Part shown: positions 7,428-16,684 of the stretch, piece by piece
Position numbering within the stretch: the first letter of the stretch is position 1
Layout: each line of letters starts with the position of its first letter
Assembly: GCA_947626165.1 (NCBI GenBank)
Contig: CANQRG010000004.1
Span: 102,722 to 166,721, forward strand
DNA from: an uncultured Clostridia bacterium
GTDB lineage: Bacteria; Bacillota; Clostridia; Oscillospirales; Ruminococcaceae
Reading direction: 5' to 3'
Length of the DNA: 64,000 nt
Program-made: the position numbers and the translations under genes
Notes under the pieces: model-generated
What the model saw: the letters and a program-made list of their open reading frames with translations, nothing else
Databases searched by the model: none
Told to the model about the DNA's origin: nothing

Positions 7428-9566
7428 CTACTTAGTTCTCTTTCTTGATACAACATATCCTGCTCCCAAAAGAACTATTAATGATGCTGCAACTGCTGCA
7501 CCGCCTGCTGTATCAGGGTTCTCAGAATTGTTCTCATTTTCGCTGGTTTCTTCAGTTGTATCGCTCCAGTTTACTGTGAATTTAACTGTAAGCTCTTCCC
7601 ACTCGGCATCTATAGCCGCATAATCATTCTTAGCGCCCTTAGAAAGTGCCTGAGGTGATGCGTCCTTTGCACATTTACCATCAGGACTTGTATATGCGTC
7701 CTCAGGTATCTCAGTTACTTCTGCATCATACAGAGGTACATATGCATTCTTCTCATCAACAACCTGCGTATAAGGAACACCTGTTAGCTTTTGCTTCTTA
7801 CCGTCAAGCTTAACCTCGTCAACCGTAACTGTTGCTTTGCTCTGCTTGTCGATCAAGCCTTGGATTTCAAGATTACAATCAGCCAAACCTTTTGCCGTAC
7901 CATCACAAGTTGCCTTAACCGTATAAGTCTTTCCGTCACCCTTTTCAGATGTGACAACATCTACCGTTTTAGCGGTTACGTTTTTATAGTTCTTACCGTC
8001 GTTATACCATTGATATTTTCCGTTAATATCCTTAAACTGAACATATCCTAATCCTGTGGTACTGTCAACCTTTTCGGCTGCTTCTTTCAAGCCTTCTATA
8101 GATGCTTTTAATTTTGCGGTAACGGCGTCTATCTGCTCCTGAGTAATTGCTTCGCCGTTTTCTGATCTTTTTATCAAATCTTTTGCCTCTTGAACTGCTG
8201 ACTCAACAGCTGCCCATGAATCTGCTGTGTATTTTGTGAAATCCATTCCCTCTGCTGTTTCAATATAACCTTTTAGCTCGCCCCAGATGAGTATTCCAAG
8301 CTCTTTACATACAGCTTTAAGATCATTAACCGCTTTATCAATAGCTGCCTGAGGTTCTGCAAGCAATGACTTTGAAAGCGACTTATAGTTTCCATATTGA
8401 CTCAAAACGCTGTTAGCCGAATTATATGCGGCAGTAAGCTTTTCCTTGATTTGGTCAACTGTAAGAGTAGGATTCTTTGCCTGAACTTTCGCAAGCTCAT
8501 CAGCACTGTTAATTACATTTGATACTTCTCCTAAAACATTCTGAAGTGGCTTTGAAATAACACTGTTCATCATACTGTCAGGTACATTTGCATTAAATGT
8601 TATTTCCATTGCATACTCAGGCAAGAAATCACAGCCTGCATATCCATTTGCAAATTCAGTACTTGTCGCTCCTGAGAAGCCTGAAACACCAAATACATCA
8701 AGACTTTGTGTGTTACTCTGATATTCTTTAGCAAAATTAAATTTTCCGCCGTTTTCCTTATCGGGCTGACCGTTTACTGCATAGTTATTTGTAAATGTAT
8801 ACTGTGCATAGCCGGTTTCATTATCGCCCTTTCCTGTGATCCAATAACCTGCAGGAATTGACTTATAAGGTGTCTTTGCTTCGTATTCTTCCTTGGTATT
8901 ATAAAGCTTAAGAACAGGATTGCTTATAGTAACTCCGTTATTCTTTAGATATTGAATATTTGAAGAAATATATAAAATGTTAATACCGTTGCCCGGGTCA
9001 GTCTCTTTTTCTCCATAGTTAGTAGCTGTATCTAACTTGAAATTATAACCCTGTATACCTACTGTATATGTACCGCTGCCTCCTATTTTTGCATCATGGA
9101 TCTGAGCGTATTCCTTGATTCCGCTATCGCCTTCATTCTCTCCATAATACAATCCTGTAGGTCCGTATGCCGCATGGAAGGTTCTTAAAGCAACGCCGTT
9201 TGAGTCCTTATTAATAAGCGCATAACCTCCGCTGTATAAATGCGCCCATGGGCAATATGCATTTATGCCTTCAACAAGTTGATTGTTTACATTTACTAAT
9301 CTTTCTCCTTTATGATCAGGAACACCAATAGCGTTACGGTGGGTCCATGTTCCAGTTTGAACACTCAATCCCATATAATAATCGCCTGATGTTAACGAAT
9401 ATGGCTTATCCAAAAAATCAAACATATCTGAATCGTTTCTTTCCTGACCTGTTTCAAAACCAGGTTCAAACGGCTTTGCGTTCAAATTAGCTGAAACGGA
9501 AAAGCTCAGCGACGACATAACCAAAGCAACAGCCGCTGCACTGGAAATTATCCTTTTTAATTTCAT
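7428..9566 (-). CDS. Large secreted, wall- or membrane-anchored protein with FIVAR domain
   Basis: A 712-residue surface protein. Signal peptide at residues 1-26 (ends SVSA). Residues 27-330 form a domain also found in the protein at 59482-60858 (shared motifs GDYYMGLSV, GSGTYTVGIQG, LKLYNTKEEYEAK, LPEYAMEITF). Residues 340-500 are helical with a FIVAR-like repeat (about 428-495). Residues 500-675 look like a further beta domain. The C-terminus has NPDTAG (683-688), a hydrophobic segment (689-706) and SRKRTK, a sorting-signal layout with a non-standard motif. It may bind polysaccharide (inference from secretion and family context). It has its own promoter and terminator. Confidence 0.75.
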   Translation of the reverse strand: MKLKRIISSAAAVALVMSSLSFSVSANLNAKPFEPGFETGQERNDSDMFDFLDKPYSLTSGDYYMGLSVQTGTWTHRNAIGVPDHKGERLVNVNNQLVEGINAYCPWAHLYSGGYALINKDSNGVALRTFHAAYGPTGLYYGENEGDSGIKEYAQIHDAKIGGSGTYTVGIQGYNFKLDTATNYGEKETDPGNGINILYISSNIQYLKNNGVTISNPVLKLYNTKEEYEAKTPYKSIPAGYWITGKGDNETGYAQYTFTNNYAVNGQPDKENGGKFNFAKEYQSNTQSLDVFGVSGFSGATSTEFANGYAGCDFLPEYAMEITFNANVPDSMMNSVISKPLQNVLGEVSNVINSADELAKVQAKNPTLTVDQIKEKLTAAYNSANSVLSQYGNYKSLSKSLLAEPQAAIDKAVNDLKAVCKELGILIWGELKGYIETAEGMDFTKYTADSWAAVESAVQEAKDLIKRSENGEAITQEQIDAVTAKLKASIEGLKEAAEKVDSTTGLGYVQFKDINGKYQWYNDGKNYKNVTAKTVDVVTSEKGDGKTYTVKATCDGTAKGLADCNLEIQGLIDKQSKATVTVDEVKLDGKKQKLTGVPYTQVVDEKNAYVPLYDAEVTEIPEDAYTSPDGKCAKDASPQALSKGAKNDYAAIDAEWEELTVKFTVNWSDTTEETSENENNSENPDTAGGAAVAASLIVLLGAGYVVSRKRTK

Positions 9567-9597
9567 AAAAATCTTCCTTTCATTGTGAAACTAAATT

Positions 9598-9741
9598 GCA
9601 CATATACATAATTAAGTTGAGAATGTTCTTATAAAAATCCTATGCACAACTCTACATTGTATATTTTATCATAAAATTTACACTTGTGCAATGATTTATT
9701 AAACAAAAAATCGCGAAATATTATAGTCAAACTGCACAAAA
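9598..9741 (-). promoter_or_regulatory. Promoter region with repeated TTGTGCA/TGCACAA boxes
   Basis: On the minus strand TTGCAC, 17 bases, TAAAAT (9663-9691). The region contains four copies of the half-site TTGTGCA or TGCACAA-like (near 9597, 9640, 9685 and 9735). The two nearest the promoter face each other across it. A regulator binding here is inferred. Confidence 0.55.
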
Positions 9742-9776
9742 ATCAAACAAGATTTTGAACATATATAAATATAAAC

Positions 9777-10061
9777 TTACTTTTTATTCTTAGTAGTTAT
9801 AAATCCCGCAATCGCTAAAATTATTATTACTCCTGCCACTCCGCCTAAAATATAATAAAAGGTCGGAGTTTTTTTAACAGTTGGTAAATTGTTATTAGCA
9901 AATGGGTCATCATCAGTACGCTCGGCGGTTGTAACAGCACTATATGACGCTGTGCTTTGAGCTTCTGATGAAATTTTGTTATTCTCTGCAAAAGCAAAAA
10001 TACCGCAAGTTCCCACTGTTAGTACAATTACCATAAAAACGCACAAAAGAACTCTTTTCAT
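9777..10061 (-). CDS. Small secreted membrane-anchored protein
   Basis: A 94-residue protein: signal peptide (KRVLLCVFMVIVLTVGTCG), a short Ser/Thr-rich extracellular stretch with PFANNN, and a C-terminal transmembrane segment (YYILGGVAGVIIILAIAGF) ending in TTKNKK. The in-frame GTG at 10070 is part of the ribosome site (agggtga), so the ATG at 10061 is taken. It follows the next gene upstream by 38 bases on the same strand, so the two are probably one transcript. No known domain is recognised. Confidence 0.7.
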   Translation of the reverse strand: MKRVLLCVFMVIVLTVGTCGIFAFAENNKISSEAQSTASYSAVTTAERTDDDPFANNNLPTVKKTPTFYYILGGVAGVIIILAIAGFITTKNKK

Positions 10062-10099
10062 ATTTATCACCCTATAACTTTTTAATGCTCTTTTTAATT

Positions 10100-10861
10100 T
10101 TATTTCATTTTTTTAGTAAGCACGATCGCCAATACAATGAATAGAACCCCTATAGCCAATGCAGGTATTGCGATATACCAAAAACTAAAGCCCGAACCAG
10201 TATCGCTTGATAAAACTGTTGTAGCAACAGATACAGTCTGACTAGCTGATATTGTGGCAGACGTAGATGTCTGAGTTGTTGTAGTTTGGACAGTTTTCGT
10301 GTTTTTAACCTTGCCCTTGCCTGCCTTATAATAACCCACAGTAGGCTCTATAATATTTCCATAGGAAGTAAGCACCTGATTATCTTCGCCTAAAATCTGC
10401 AAGCCATTTAAAACCATGGTTCCCTGCCATAAATCTCCCTGAATGCTTGCAACCTGTCCTAGCTTTGACAAATCAAATTCTAGGGTATATGTTCCCTTTG
10501 TTTCGGTTTCTATCGGATCTTTTGTATCTGTTGCAGCCCAAGCGTTTGTATTCATTGTCAGAAAATAGAAATCATCGCTGTTGCTGTTGTTGTTTATAAT
10601 AAATTTAAGACCAAATCCTCCATAAGAATTAAAATCTACAACTGTTACACTGGCAATAAGCTTCATTGCGTTTACTGCGACGTCCGAACCAAAGCTTTCA
10701 TCAAAAAAGTAGGTATCGGCGTCGTTTTGAGCAGTATACTCTGTTCCTATCTTATAATTTAATTCAGTGTCGTCCGTAAACCCCGGTAATTCAGTGGCGA
10801 TCAAGCACATTATTAAAAACAAAGCGCTCATTACGGCACATAAAGCTTTTTTTATATCCAT
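10100..10861 (-). CDS. Secreted membrane-anchored protein, possible binding module
   Basis: A 253-residue protein with a signal peptide (residues 1-25), a beta-rich domain of about 160 residues (ALKLIASVTVVDF-like strands, GFGLKFIINNN, TYTLEFDLSKLG), a Thr/Ser linker (about 190-222) and a C-terminal transmembrane segment followed by TKKMK. The layout resembles a carbohydrate- or protein-binding module held at the surface by a flexible stalk, but no family motif is recognised. Shine-Dalgarno ggagg lies 9 bases upstream. It is first in a two-gene unit with the small secreted protein that follows. Confidence 0.7.
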   Translation of the reverse strand: MDIKKALCAVMSALFLIMCLIATELPGFTDDTELNYKIGTEYTAQNDADTYFFDESFGSDVAVNAMKLIASVTVVDFNSYGGFGLKFIINNNSNSDDFYFLTMNTNAWAATDTKDPIETETKGTYTLEFDLSKLGQVASIQGDLWQGTMVLNGLQILGEDNQVLTSYGNIIEPTVGYYKAGKGKVKNTKTVQTTTTQTSTSATISASQTVSVATTVLSSDTGSGFSFWYIAIPALAIGVLFIVLAIVLTKKMK

Positions 10862-10990
10862 ATAAATAAATCCTCCGACATCCTGTTATAATTACCAATT
10901 TGATAATTATAAGATATATTTTAACATAGAAGATTTTTAATTTCAATAGTTTAGGCTAAATTAGACAATATTATTCAAATTCAATATGGT

Positions 10991-11019
10991 TTGACTGACA
11001 AATTTTTATATGATATACT
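10991..11019 (+). promoter_or_regulatory. Promoter of the SGNH hydrolase gene
   Basis: TTGACT, 17 bases, TATACT, 55 bases before the start codon. Confidence 0.75.
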
Positions 11020-11073
11020 GTATTTGCTATCGGAGTAAAACTCCTTAAATAATCCAAAGAAAGGAAACTCACT

Positions 11074-12282
11074 ATGAAAAAAGTAACTTCTGTACTTCTT
11101 GCGGTAGTAATGGCAGTTTCGCTTTGTGCTTGCCAGAATGATTCAAACAGCTCGTCGACCGAGCCTGTTAAGGATAAAAACAAGGACAGCAATTTTGACA
11201 AATACATATCAAATACGGCTGTTGCAACGGGAAATAATTATATGGTCGATGAAGCTGAAAAAATTACCTACCGTGCATATTTCCCTGTTGAGGAATACGG
11301 TAATTTAGAATACTGCTTTTACTTTTCCAACACCGTTGATTCCACTTACGACAAAGGAACAAACGCATATGCCGGAAAACCGGGCGGTAACTACACAATA
11401 GAAGGCGCTTGGATATCCGACGGAGGAAGCGGACCCGATGATGAAATAACAAATAAAACCGAAGTCACATTCGACGGTCAGAAGACAAAGAGCGTAACCT
11501 CAAACGAAGTATTCTGGAGCGACAGCGTTGAGTTCAGCGTAGAAGAGGATCACTACCTTGTTTGGGAATGGACGCTCACCGGAAAGGATATCCCTTGCAC
11601 CTATATGTCTAATCTCACTTCCGCGACAGCCGATTCAAGCGGCGATGGAGAATTTGAATACTGCGATCAGATACCTCTCCCTCAGATGATAGGCGCAAAG
11701 CGTGAAGTTAAGCACAATATTGCCGCTATCGGAGATTCAATTACTCAAGGCTGTATGACTGAATTTATGAAATACGAGTTCTGGGCTGCAAGAATTTCAA
11801 GCCTACTCGGTGATGATTACGGCTTCTACAACTGCGGTCTTGGCTGGGCAAGAACAAGCGACGCTGCTCTTAACGGCAACTGGCTTGAGCGTGCAAAAGC
11901 CGCTGAAACGGTTATTGTAGCATTCGGAACAAACGACATTATTTCAGGTGAATACCAAGCGGAAGCGGGCAACACCGCAGAAGAAATAAATGAGTACCTT
12001 AAAGCGGTTCTCGACGTTCTAAAAGATGCAGGATGTAAAATAATCGTATTCAACGCACCTCCGCAGGATTATGATGAAACGCTTGAAAAGGTAAGAACTG
12101 ATTACAACGAGCTTTGCAAAAAGACCTGTAAAGAGTACAATGCTGAATACTTTGACTTTGCATCATATTTGAGCAGCAAAGACGAACCTGCAAAAGCGAT
12201 CTACGGCGGTCACCCCAACGGAGAAGCAGGAAAAATCGTTTCCGAAGCATTTGTTGAAAAATACAAGGATTTTATTGATTGA
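11074..12282 (+). CDS. SGNH/GDSL hydrolase lipoprotein
   Basis: An extracellular lipoprotein esterase. Lipobox LCAC with C20, then an acidic Ser-rich linker. Residues 45-205 form a beta-type accessory domain like that found in front of carbohydrate esterases. Residues 214-400 are the SGNH hydrolase: block I IGDSIT (nucleophile S222), GTND (285-288), and the catalytic HPNGEAG with H380. Substrate is not determined by sequence; acetyl groups on plant or bacterial polysaccharide are likely for this type. It is a single gene with its own promoter and terminator. Confidence 0.88.
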   Translation: MKKVTSVLLAVVMAVSLCACQNDSNSSSTEPVKDKNKDSNFDKYISNTAVATGNNYMVDEAEKITYRAYFPVEEYGNLEYCFYFSNTVDSTYDKGTNAYAGKPGGNYTIEGAWISDGGSGPDDEITNKTEVTFDGQKTKSVTSNEVFWSDSVEFSVEEDHYLVWEWTLTGKDIPCTYMSNLTSATADSSGDGEFEYCDQIPLPQMIGAKREVKHNIAAIGDSITQGCMTEFMKYEFWAARISSLLGDDYGFYNCGLGWARTSDAALNGNWLERAKAAETVIVAFGTNDIISGEYQAEAGNTAEEINEYLKAVLDVLKDAGCKIIVFNAPPQDYDETLEKVRTDYNELCKKTCKEYNAEYFDFASYLSSKDEPAKAIYGGHPNGEAGKIVSEAFVEKYKDFID

Positions 12283-12288
12283 TAAAAA

Positions 12289-12333
12289 AGCTATCCCCTT
12301 TACCGATATTACACGGCAAGGGGATTTTTTTAC
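12289..12333 (+). terminator. Terminator of the SGNH hydrolase gene
   Basis: Hairpin ATCCCCTT / AAGGGGAT followed by TTTTTT. On the other strand it lies just past the end of the convergent gene, with a weaker T-run. Confidence 0.88.
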
Positions 12334-12338
12334 CTCTT

Positions 12339-15014
12339 TTACAGCTTTCTGAAATATTGTACTCCCAAGGATAAAAGTGAAAGCAATAAATTATACAATA
12401 TGACCACAGTTGCCGAAAGCGAACTGAATGAACCTACAAGCATCATAACAAGGGCAATCAAAAGTCCTAATAGCGCTGCCGCCAACTGAACAGTCATTCC
12501 TAAATTAGTGATAAACTGAAGCTTCTTCGCACCGCTTATAAGCATTGCAAATGATGGGAAGTGTCCCGAACAAAGCATTGAAGCAGAAGCCTTTGGAATA
12601 AAGCCTGTCTGGTCTTCATACTCATTATGATATCTGAACGGTAAAAACTTTAATGAATCAGGAGAAATATCAAAAAGCTCAGACATAAGATTTAAAGAAA
12701 TGAAACCGTCAACCGATCTGATTACCGTTGTGATATTTTGATTTTCAAGAACCTGAAGCCACTTCTTAACGCTGATGCTCGAATTGACCGTTATAACAAA
12801 CAGTGTCGAAACAACTCCTGAAATAGAAAGATAAACAGGTATATAACCCTTTGTGTATTCCTTTTCCTTAGACAGCGGAGGAAGTCCCTCAATAGAATGA
12901 TTTTCCATAAGCTCTCTTGTTCCGAAAAGTATTCTCTGATTATCTATCCAGCCTGAAAGACCCAAGCCGTCCTCGTATATATAGCTCTCAACAGGATAAA
13001 GCATTTCGATCTTTCCTCTGAGCATATTATAAAACATCGACTGCAAAACGCTTCCCGCCTGACAAGACAAACTGGCAGCCATTAAAATAGACTCCTCAAT
13101 AGGCGTTGCCGACATAGCTTTTAAATTAACAAGATTTATCATACCCTCAGGGAAAAGCTGACGCGAGTCAACCAGAATAGAGTTCGTGTCGGCAAATTCT
13201 TCAACGGCAGAATAGCCCAGCATAACTCCCGATGAGCGTAAAAATCTTTTCGAAGCTCTAGCAAGCGGCAGATTTACAACAAGCATAAGCGCAAACGAAG
13301 ATGAAATTGAAATCGTACCCGAAAATGCTGCGAACGCAGATAATAACTTTTGAGAAAAACCTGCTGCATTTCTGTCGAAAATAAGTGCAAGCAAGCCCAC
13401 TAAAACGCTTGCGGCAAGAAGTATAGGAGCATACTTTCTGCTGCATTTATCAGCAATATCCATTGAATAAGAATGCTCTAAAAAATTATTGTTAAATTCA
13501 GTTTTCCTCATTGTTGCGAGCTCAGGAAAATCATTAAGCAGCGCGCCCTTTGTAAACTTTGACGCAATATCCTCGTTTAATACATTAGTAACAGCGAATT
13601 TATCATACTCGCCCGCAACGTATTTGAAGTTTCTTTCAGTTCTATTTACTATAAGAAGTTTACCCAGAGTATTAAACAAAAGCCCTAAAATAGCCACAGA
13701 CATATAAATGTGATATGTCTTTGTCTGCATAATGCCGGGATTTATAAACAACAACAATGACGATATTAGCGAAGTAACTATACCCAACGCGGCAACGCTG
13801 TCACAATCTGCATTTCGTCTGATAAGCTTTTTAATTCCCGATGTCAAAACCGTATAAGAAACAAACGCAGATACAAGTCCTAATGCTATGTTAGTAAAAA
13901 TAAATGGTTCTGCGCTTGTTCTTCTGAATGCTTCAATAATAGGCCAGCCCAAATCGTTTGCAAACGCTATGTATAAGCTGAAAAACGACGTTATCACCAA
14001 AATACACAGTCTTATAACAAGATTGCTTTTAAGCTGCAGAATATCCTCCAAAACCTTCGGAGCTTCGTTGTAGTCTGTAAAATCCTTAACGTGCTTTCTG
14101 GCTTCGCTGTCTTTAACGTCAGCTTTTATTTCTGACTCAGGATTTTCCAAAACAAAGTTATCCACCTTGTCTTTTCTTCTTTCTGCCAGTATGCGAAGCT
14201 TCATAGTATCTGTAGCGCCTTCAGGGAAAATTATCTCGTCATCATCAAGACTGATTTTTTCCAGCTGCTCGGTCCTAGGGATTATTTTTCCCTCCAGTCC
14301 CAAATCAACATCTTTAATTCTAAGTCGCTTAACAGGAGATACGTTAGCTTCCCTGTTTACGGTTCCTCTTTCTCTCTTTAATTTTAAAAGTCCTTCAATA
14401 ATAGCAGTATTTCCCGAAGTTTTTCTCAGTCTGAATCTGCTGCCCATTCCCGCTTCAAAACCTTCTCTTTCAGCTTCCTCTTCCTCAGCACGTTCAGCCT
14501 CCAGCTTTTCTCTTTCCTCTTCGATCTTCTGGCTTATCTTACCGGCAAGACCTTTTTTATGTTTCCTTGTTTCGCTAGTTTCGTGAGTATCATCTTCATT
14601 TTCTAAAAGTGAACTGTCGTCCACTTCAATTTCAGGAAGTGTAAAACTATCTACATTATTCGATTTTTTATCATTTACAAGAGTTGGTTCTTCATCCTCT
14701 AAAGCAGGCGTGTCTTCAACGTCCGATACAGCTTCTTCAACCATAGCGTCTATATCAACGTCATCAATTCCTCCGTTTGAATTATCACCGCTTGCTTCAG
14801 CTTCAGTTACCTCTTTAGGACGTCCGTCGTCAATTACTTCATTAAAGATCGAATCATCAATAATTGACTTTTTTTCAGTTTTGTCAGCTTCGTCCTCTTT
14901 CTTTACGTCTGCTCCGATAAGCTCGTCAACATCTGCATCAGACAGAGGAGTTACATTTTTAGCCTTGTCAGAATATTCGTCTAAAATATCGTCAAGATTA
15001 AAATTATCTGCCAA
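12339..15014 (-). CDS. Degenerate P-type-ATPase-like membrane protein
   Basis: An 891-residue protein. Residues 1-325 are a highly acidic cytoplasmic region with a coiled-coil stretch (EEEREKLEAERAEEEEAERE). The rest has the P1B-ATPase plan: four transmembrane helices (about 331-455), a shortened actuator region, two helices (528-583), a P/N-like domain (600-820) and two final helices (835-888). The N-domain is recognisable (GLGLSGWIDNQRILFGTREL, then PVYLSISGVVSTLFVI). The catalytic DKTGT is replaced by D616-SRQLF, TGD by RSVDG, and no TGE or GDGxND is seen. It is therefore not a working pump. The start is a TTG behind aaagga. It lies downstream of rlmB. Function unknown. Confidence 0.75.
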   Translation of the reverse strand: MADNFNLDDILDEYSDKAKNVTPLSDADVDELIGADVKKEDEADKTEKKSIIDDSIFNEVIDDGRPKEVTEAEASGDNSNGGIDDVDIDAMVEEAVSDVEDTPALEDEEPTLVNDKKSNNVDSFTLPEIEVDDSSLLENEDDTHETSETRKHKKGLAGKISQKIEEEREKLEAERAEEEEAEREGFEAGMGSRFRLRKTSGNTAIIEGLLKLKRERGTVNREANVSPVKRLRIKDVDLGLEGKIIPRTEQLEKISLDDDEIIFPEGATDTMKLRILAERRKDKVDNFVLENPESEIKADVKDSEARKHVKDFTDYNEAPKVLEDILQLKSNLVIRLCILVITSFFSLYIAFANDLGWPIIEAFRRTSAEPFIFTNIALGLVSAFVSYTVLTSGIKKLIRRNADCDSVAALGIVTSLISSLLLFINPGIMQTKTYHIYMSVAILGLLFNTLGKLLIVNRTERNFKYVAGEYDKFAVTNVLNEDIASKFTKGALLNDFPELATMRKTEFNNNFLEHSYSMDIADKCSRKYAPILLAASVLVGLLALIFDRNAAGFSQKLLSAFAAFSGTISISSSFALMLVVNLPLARASKRFLRSSGVMLGYSAVEEFADTNSILVDSRQLFPEGMINLVNLKAMSATPIEESILMAASLSCQAGSVLQSMFYNMLRGKIEMLYPVESYIYEDGLGLSGWIDNQRILFGTRELMENHSIEGLPPLSKEKEYTKGYIPVYLSISGVVSTLFVITVNSSISVKKWLQVLENQNITTVIRSVDGFISLNLMSELFDISPDSLKFLPFRYHNEYEDQTGFIPKASASMLCSGHFPSFAMLISGAKKLQFITNLGMTVQLAAALLGLLIALVMMLVGSFSSLSATVVILYNLLLSLLSLGVQYFRKL

Positions 15015-15122
15015 TTCCTACACTTCCTTTTCATTATTGCTGTTTCCTGTTCTTTGTTTTTATTTTTATATAAAGGCAAGATTTCTCTCGCCCTGTAATC
15101 AACAAAATCGCCAAATAAGCAA

Positions 15123-16001
15123 TTACAAGACTGTTCGTGATTTTAAAATCTCGTACATAAAAATTCCGCCTGCTACAGAAGCATTAAGAGATGTGATTTT
15201 CCCGACCATAGGCAACCTCAACAAAAAGTCACACTTTTCTTTTAACAGTCTGCTCATACCAAAGCCCTCAGAGCCTATTACAAGACCCACCGCTCCGTCA
15301 AACGATACGTTATTATAATCCTCTCCGTTTGAGTCGGTCCCATATATCCAAACGCCGTTTTCTTTAAGCGTATCTACCGCCCGACTAAGATTTGACACTC
15401 TAGCCACAGGTACCCAAGCCGCCGCGCCTGCAGACGTTTTATAAACCGTATGATTTAAAGACGCACTTCTCCTTTTGGGGATTATGACCCCGTGAGCGCC
15501 GCTTGCTTCGGCAGTTCTTATAATTGCTCCCAAATTATGCGGATCCTCAATCTCATCACATATGATTATAAACGGAGGCTCGTTTTTCTCTTTGGCTATA
15601 TCAAGAATATCCTGTATATCAACATACTCGGCACAGGCTGTCATAGCAATAACACCCTGATGAGATCCGCCGTTCGCCATTTTATTAAGCTTCTGCTCAT
15701 TGACCTGCTTTATAACGATTCCTTTCTCCTTTGCCAGTCTGCATATCAATGAAATCGAACCGCCCGCTTCTTTGTTTACATAAATTGAATCAATCAGCTT
15801 TCCTGCCTTTAGGCTTTCTATAACAGGATTGCGCCCTAAGATAATACTTCCGTCTGTGAAATCAGAATTCTCGTTATTATAAACGCTATCCGCAGTTTTT
15901 TGAAAATCAGATGAACGTTTGCTTTCACTTAAATTATCCTTTTTATTATGATGCTTTTTCCCATAACTTTTTCTATTGTTATACCCTTTATCAAAGCTCA
16001 T
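15123..16001 (-). CDS. rlmB: 23S rRNA (guanosine-2'-O-)-methyltransferase RlmB-type
   Basis: A SPOUT-class methyltransferase using SAM, of the TrmH/RlmB family. Residues 1-45 are a basic, low-complexity extension. Then comes the L30e-like RNA-binding domain starting GRNPVIESL. The SPOUT domain has motif 1 EDPHNLGAIIRTAEA, motif 2 IGSEGFGM and motif 3 ITSLNASVAGGIFMYE, which form the trefoil knot and SAM site. A start at 16028 is possible, but caggagaa lies 8 bases before the ATG at 16001. It may share a transcript with the ATPase-like gene 108 bases downstream. The exact target nucleotide is inferred. Confidence 0.9.
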   Translation of the reverse strand: MSFDKGYNNRKSYGKKHHNKKDNLSESKRSSDFQKTADSVYNNENSDFTDGSIILGRNPVIESLKAGKLIDSIYVNKEAGGSISLICRLAKEKGIVIKQVNEQKLNKMANGGSHQGVIAMTACAEYVDIQDILDIAKEKNEPPFIIICDEIEDPHNLGAIIRTAEASGAHGVIIPKRRSASLNHTVYKTSAGAAAWVPVARVSNLSRAVDTLKENGVWIYGTDSNGEDYNNVSFDGAVGLVIGSEGFGMSRLLKEKCDFLLRLPMVGKITSLNASVAGGIFMYEILKSRTVL

Positions 16002-16041
16002 AAATATTTCTCCTGAATCTAAATCCAACTACTCAAAGTAC

Positions 16042-16087
16042 ATTATAACATAAAAATCCCCAAAAGCCAATAGCTTTCGAAGATTTT
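16042..16087 (-). promoter_or_regulatory. rlmB promoter overlapping an upstream terminator
   Basis: On the minus strand TTGGCT (16065-16070), 17 bases, TATAAT (16042-16047). The same bases hold a hairpin with AAGC/GCTT core and AATC/GATT outer arms (about 16053-16087) ending in T-runs, so the terminator of the upstream gene doubles as the rlmB promoter. Confidence 0.6.
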
Positions 16088-16132
16088 TTCTTGAAAATAT
16101 TTTTATTTATTGTAAAACATCAGATATAACTT

Positions 16133-16396
16133 CTAAAGAAGCGTGAAAACCAGAAATCCCAAAAGAAACAAGCACGCCAGAGAAAGCAGAACAACACACG
16201 CTACCGCATTGTTACGCTCACGGTTATCCTGTCTTGACTGACCCATAATTGAACGATACATTTCAAGCATATCCTCGTCAATTTCGCTTACACGGTTCAC
16301 ATCGCTGTTTTGCTTTGTGAAAAGTAATATCTTCTCGTACTGTTCATTTTTAGGACATTTGATTTCTACAATTTGTTTATTTATTCCCTTGATCAT
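16133..16396 (-). CDS. Small C-terminally anchored membrane protein
   Basis: An 87-residue protein: about 60 hydrophilic residues followed by one C-terminal transmembrane segment (NAVACVVLLSLACLFLLGFLVFTLL), which suggests a tail-anchored or type-II protein with its soluble part in the cytoplasm. No domain is recognised. The ggagg ribosome site lies 12 bases upstream of the ATG. It stands alone between ogg and rlmB. Confidence 0.65.
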   Translation of the reverse strand: MIKGINKQIVEIKCPKNEQYEKILLFTKQNSDVNRVSEIDEDMLEMYRSIMGQSRQDNRERNNAVACVVLLSLACLFLLGFLVFTLL

Positions 16397-16684
16397 AATC
16401 GAGTTAAACCTCCGGCATCAATAAAATTCGCTTGAAATTAGTATTGACCGTAATTTTTTGCATTATTCAACAAGAATTTAAAAATGCACAAAATTCTGTT
16501 GAAAAAGCTGTTGAAAAGGTTTAAATCTCAATAAAAAGTGTTTAAAACTCTGTTGAAAAGGTTGAAAACTACCCGATTTTTTGGCTTTTCCAAAAAAACT
16601 TCTATAATGTTGAAAATATTTTTTTAGTTCTTTAACAAATAATTTGTTCATAAAAAGTAAAAAATGACTTTGGAAAAGGTTATT
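16397..16684. other. AT-rich intergenic stretch with repeated GTTGAAAA
   Basis: Contains five copies of GTTGAAAA (near 16498, 16510, 16551, 16561 and 16609) and the inverted repeat AACAAATAATTTGTT near 16634. No gene is seen. The repeats could be protein-binding sites. Confidence 0.5.
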
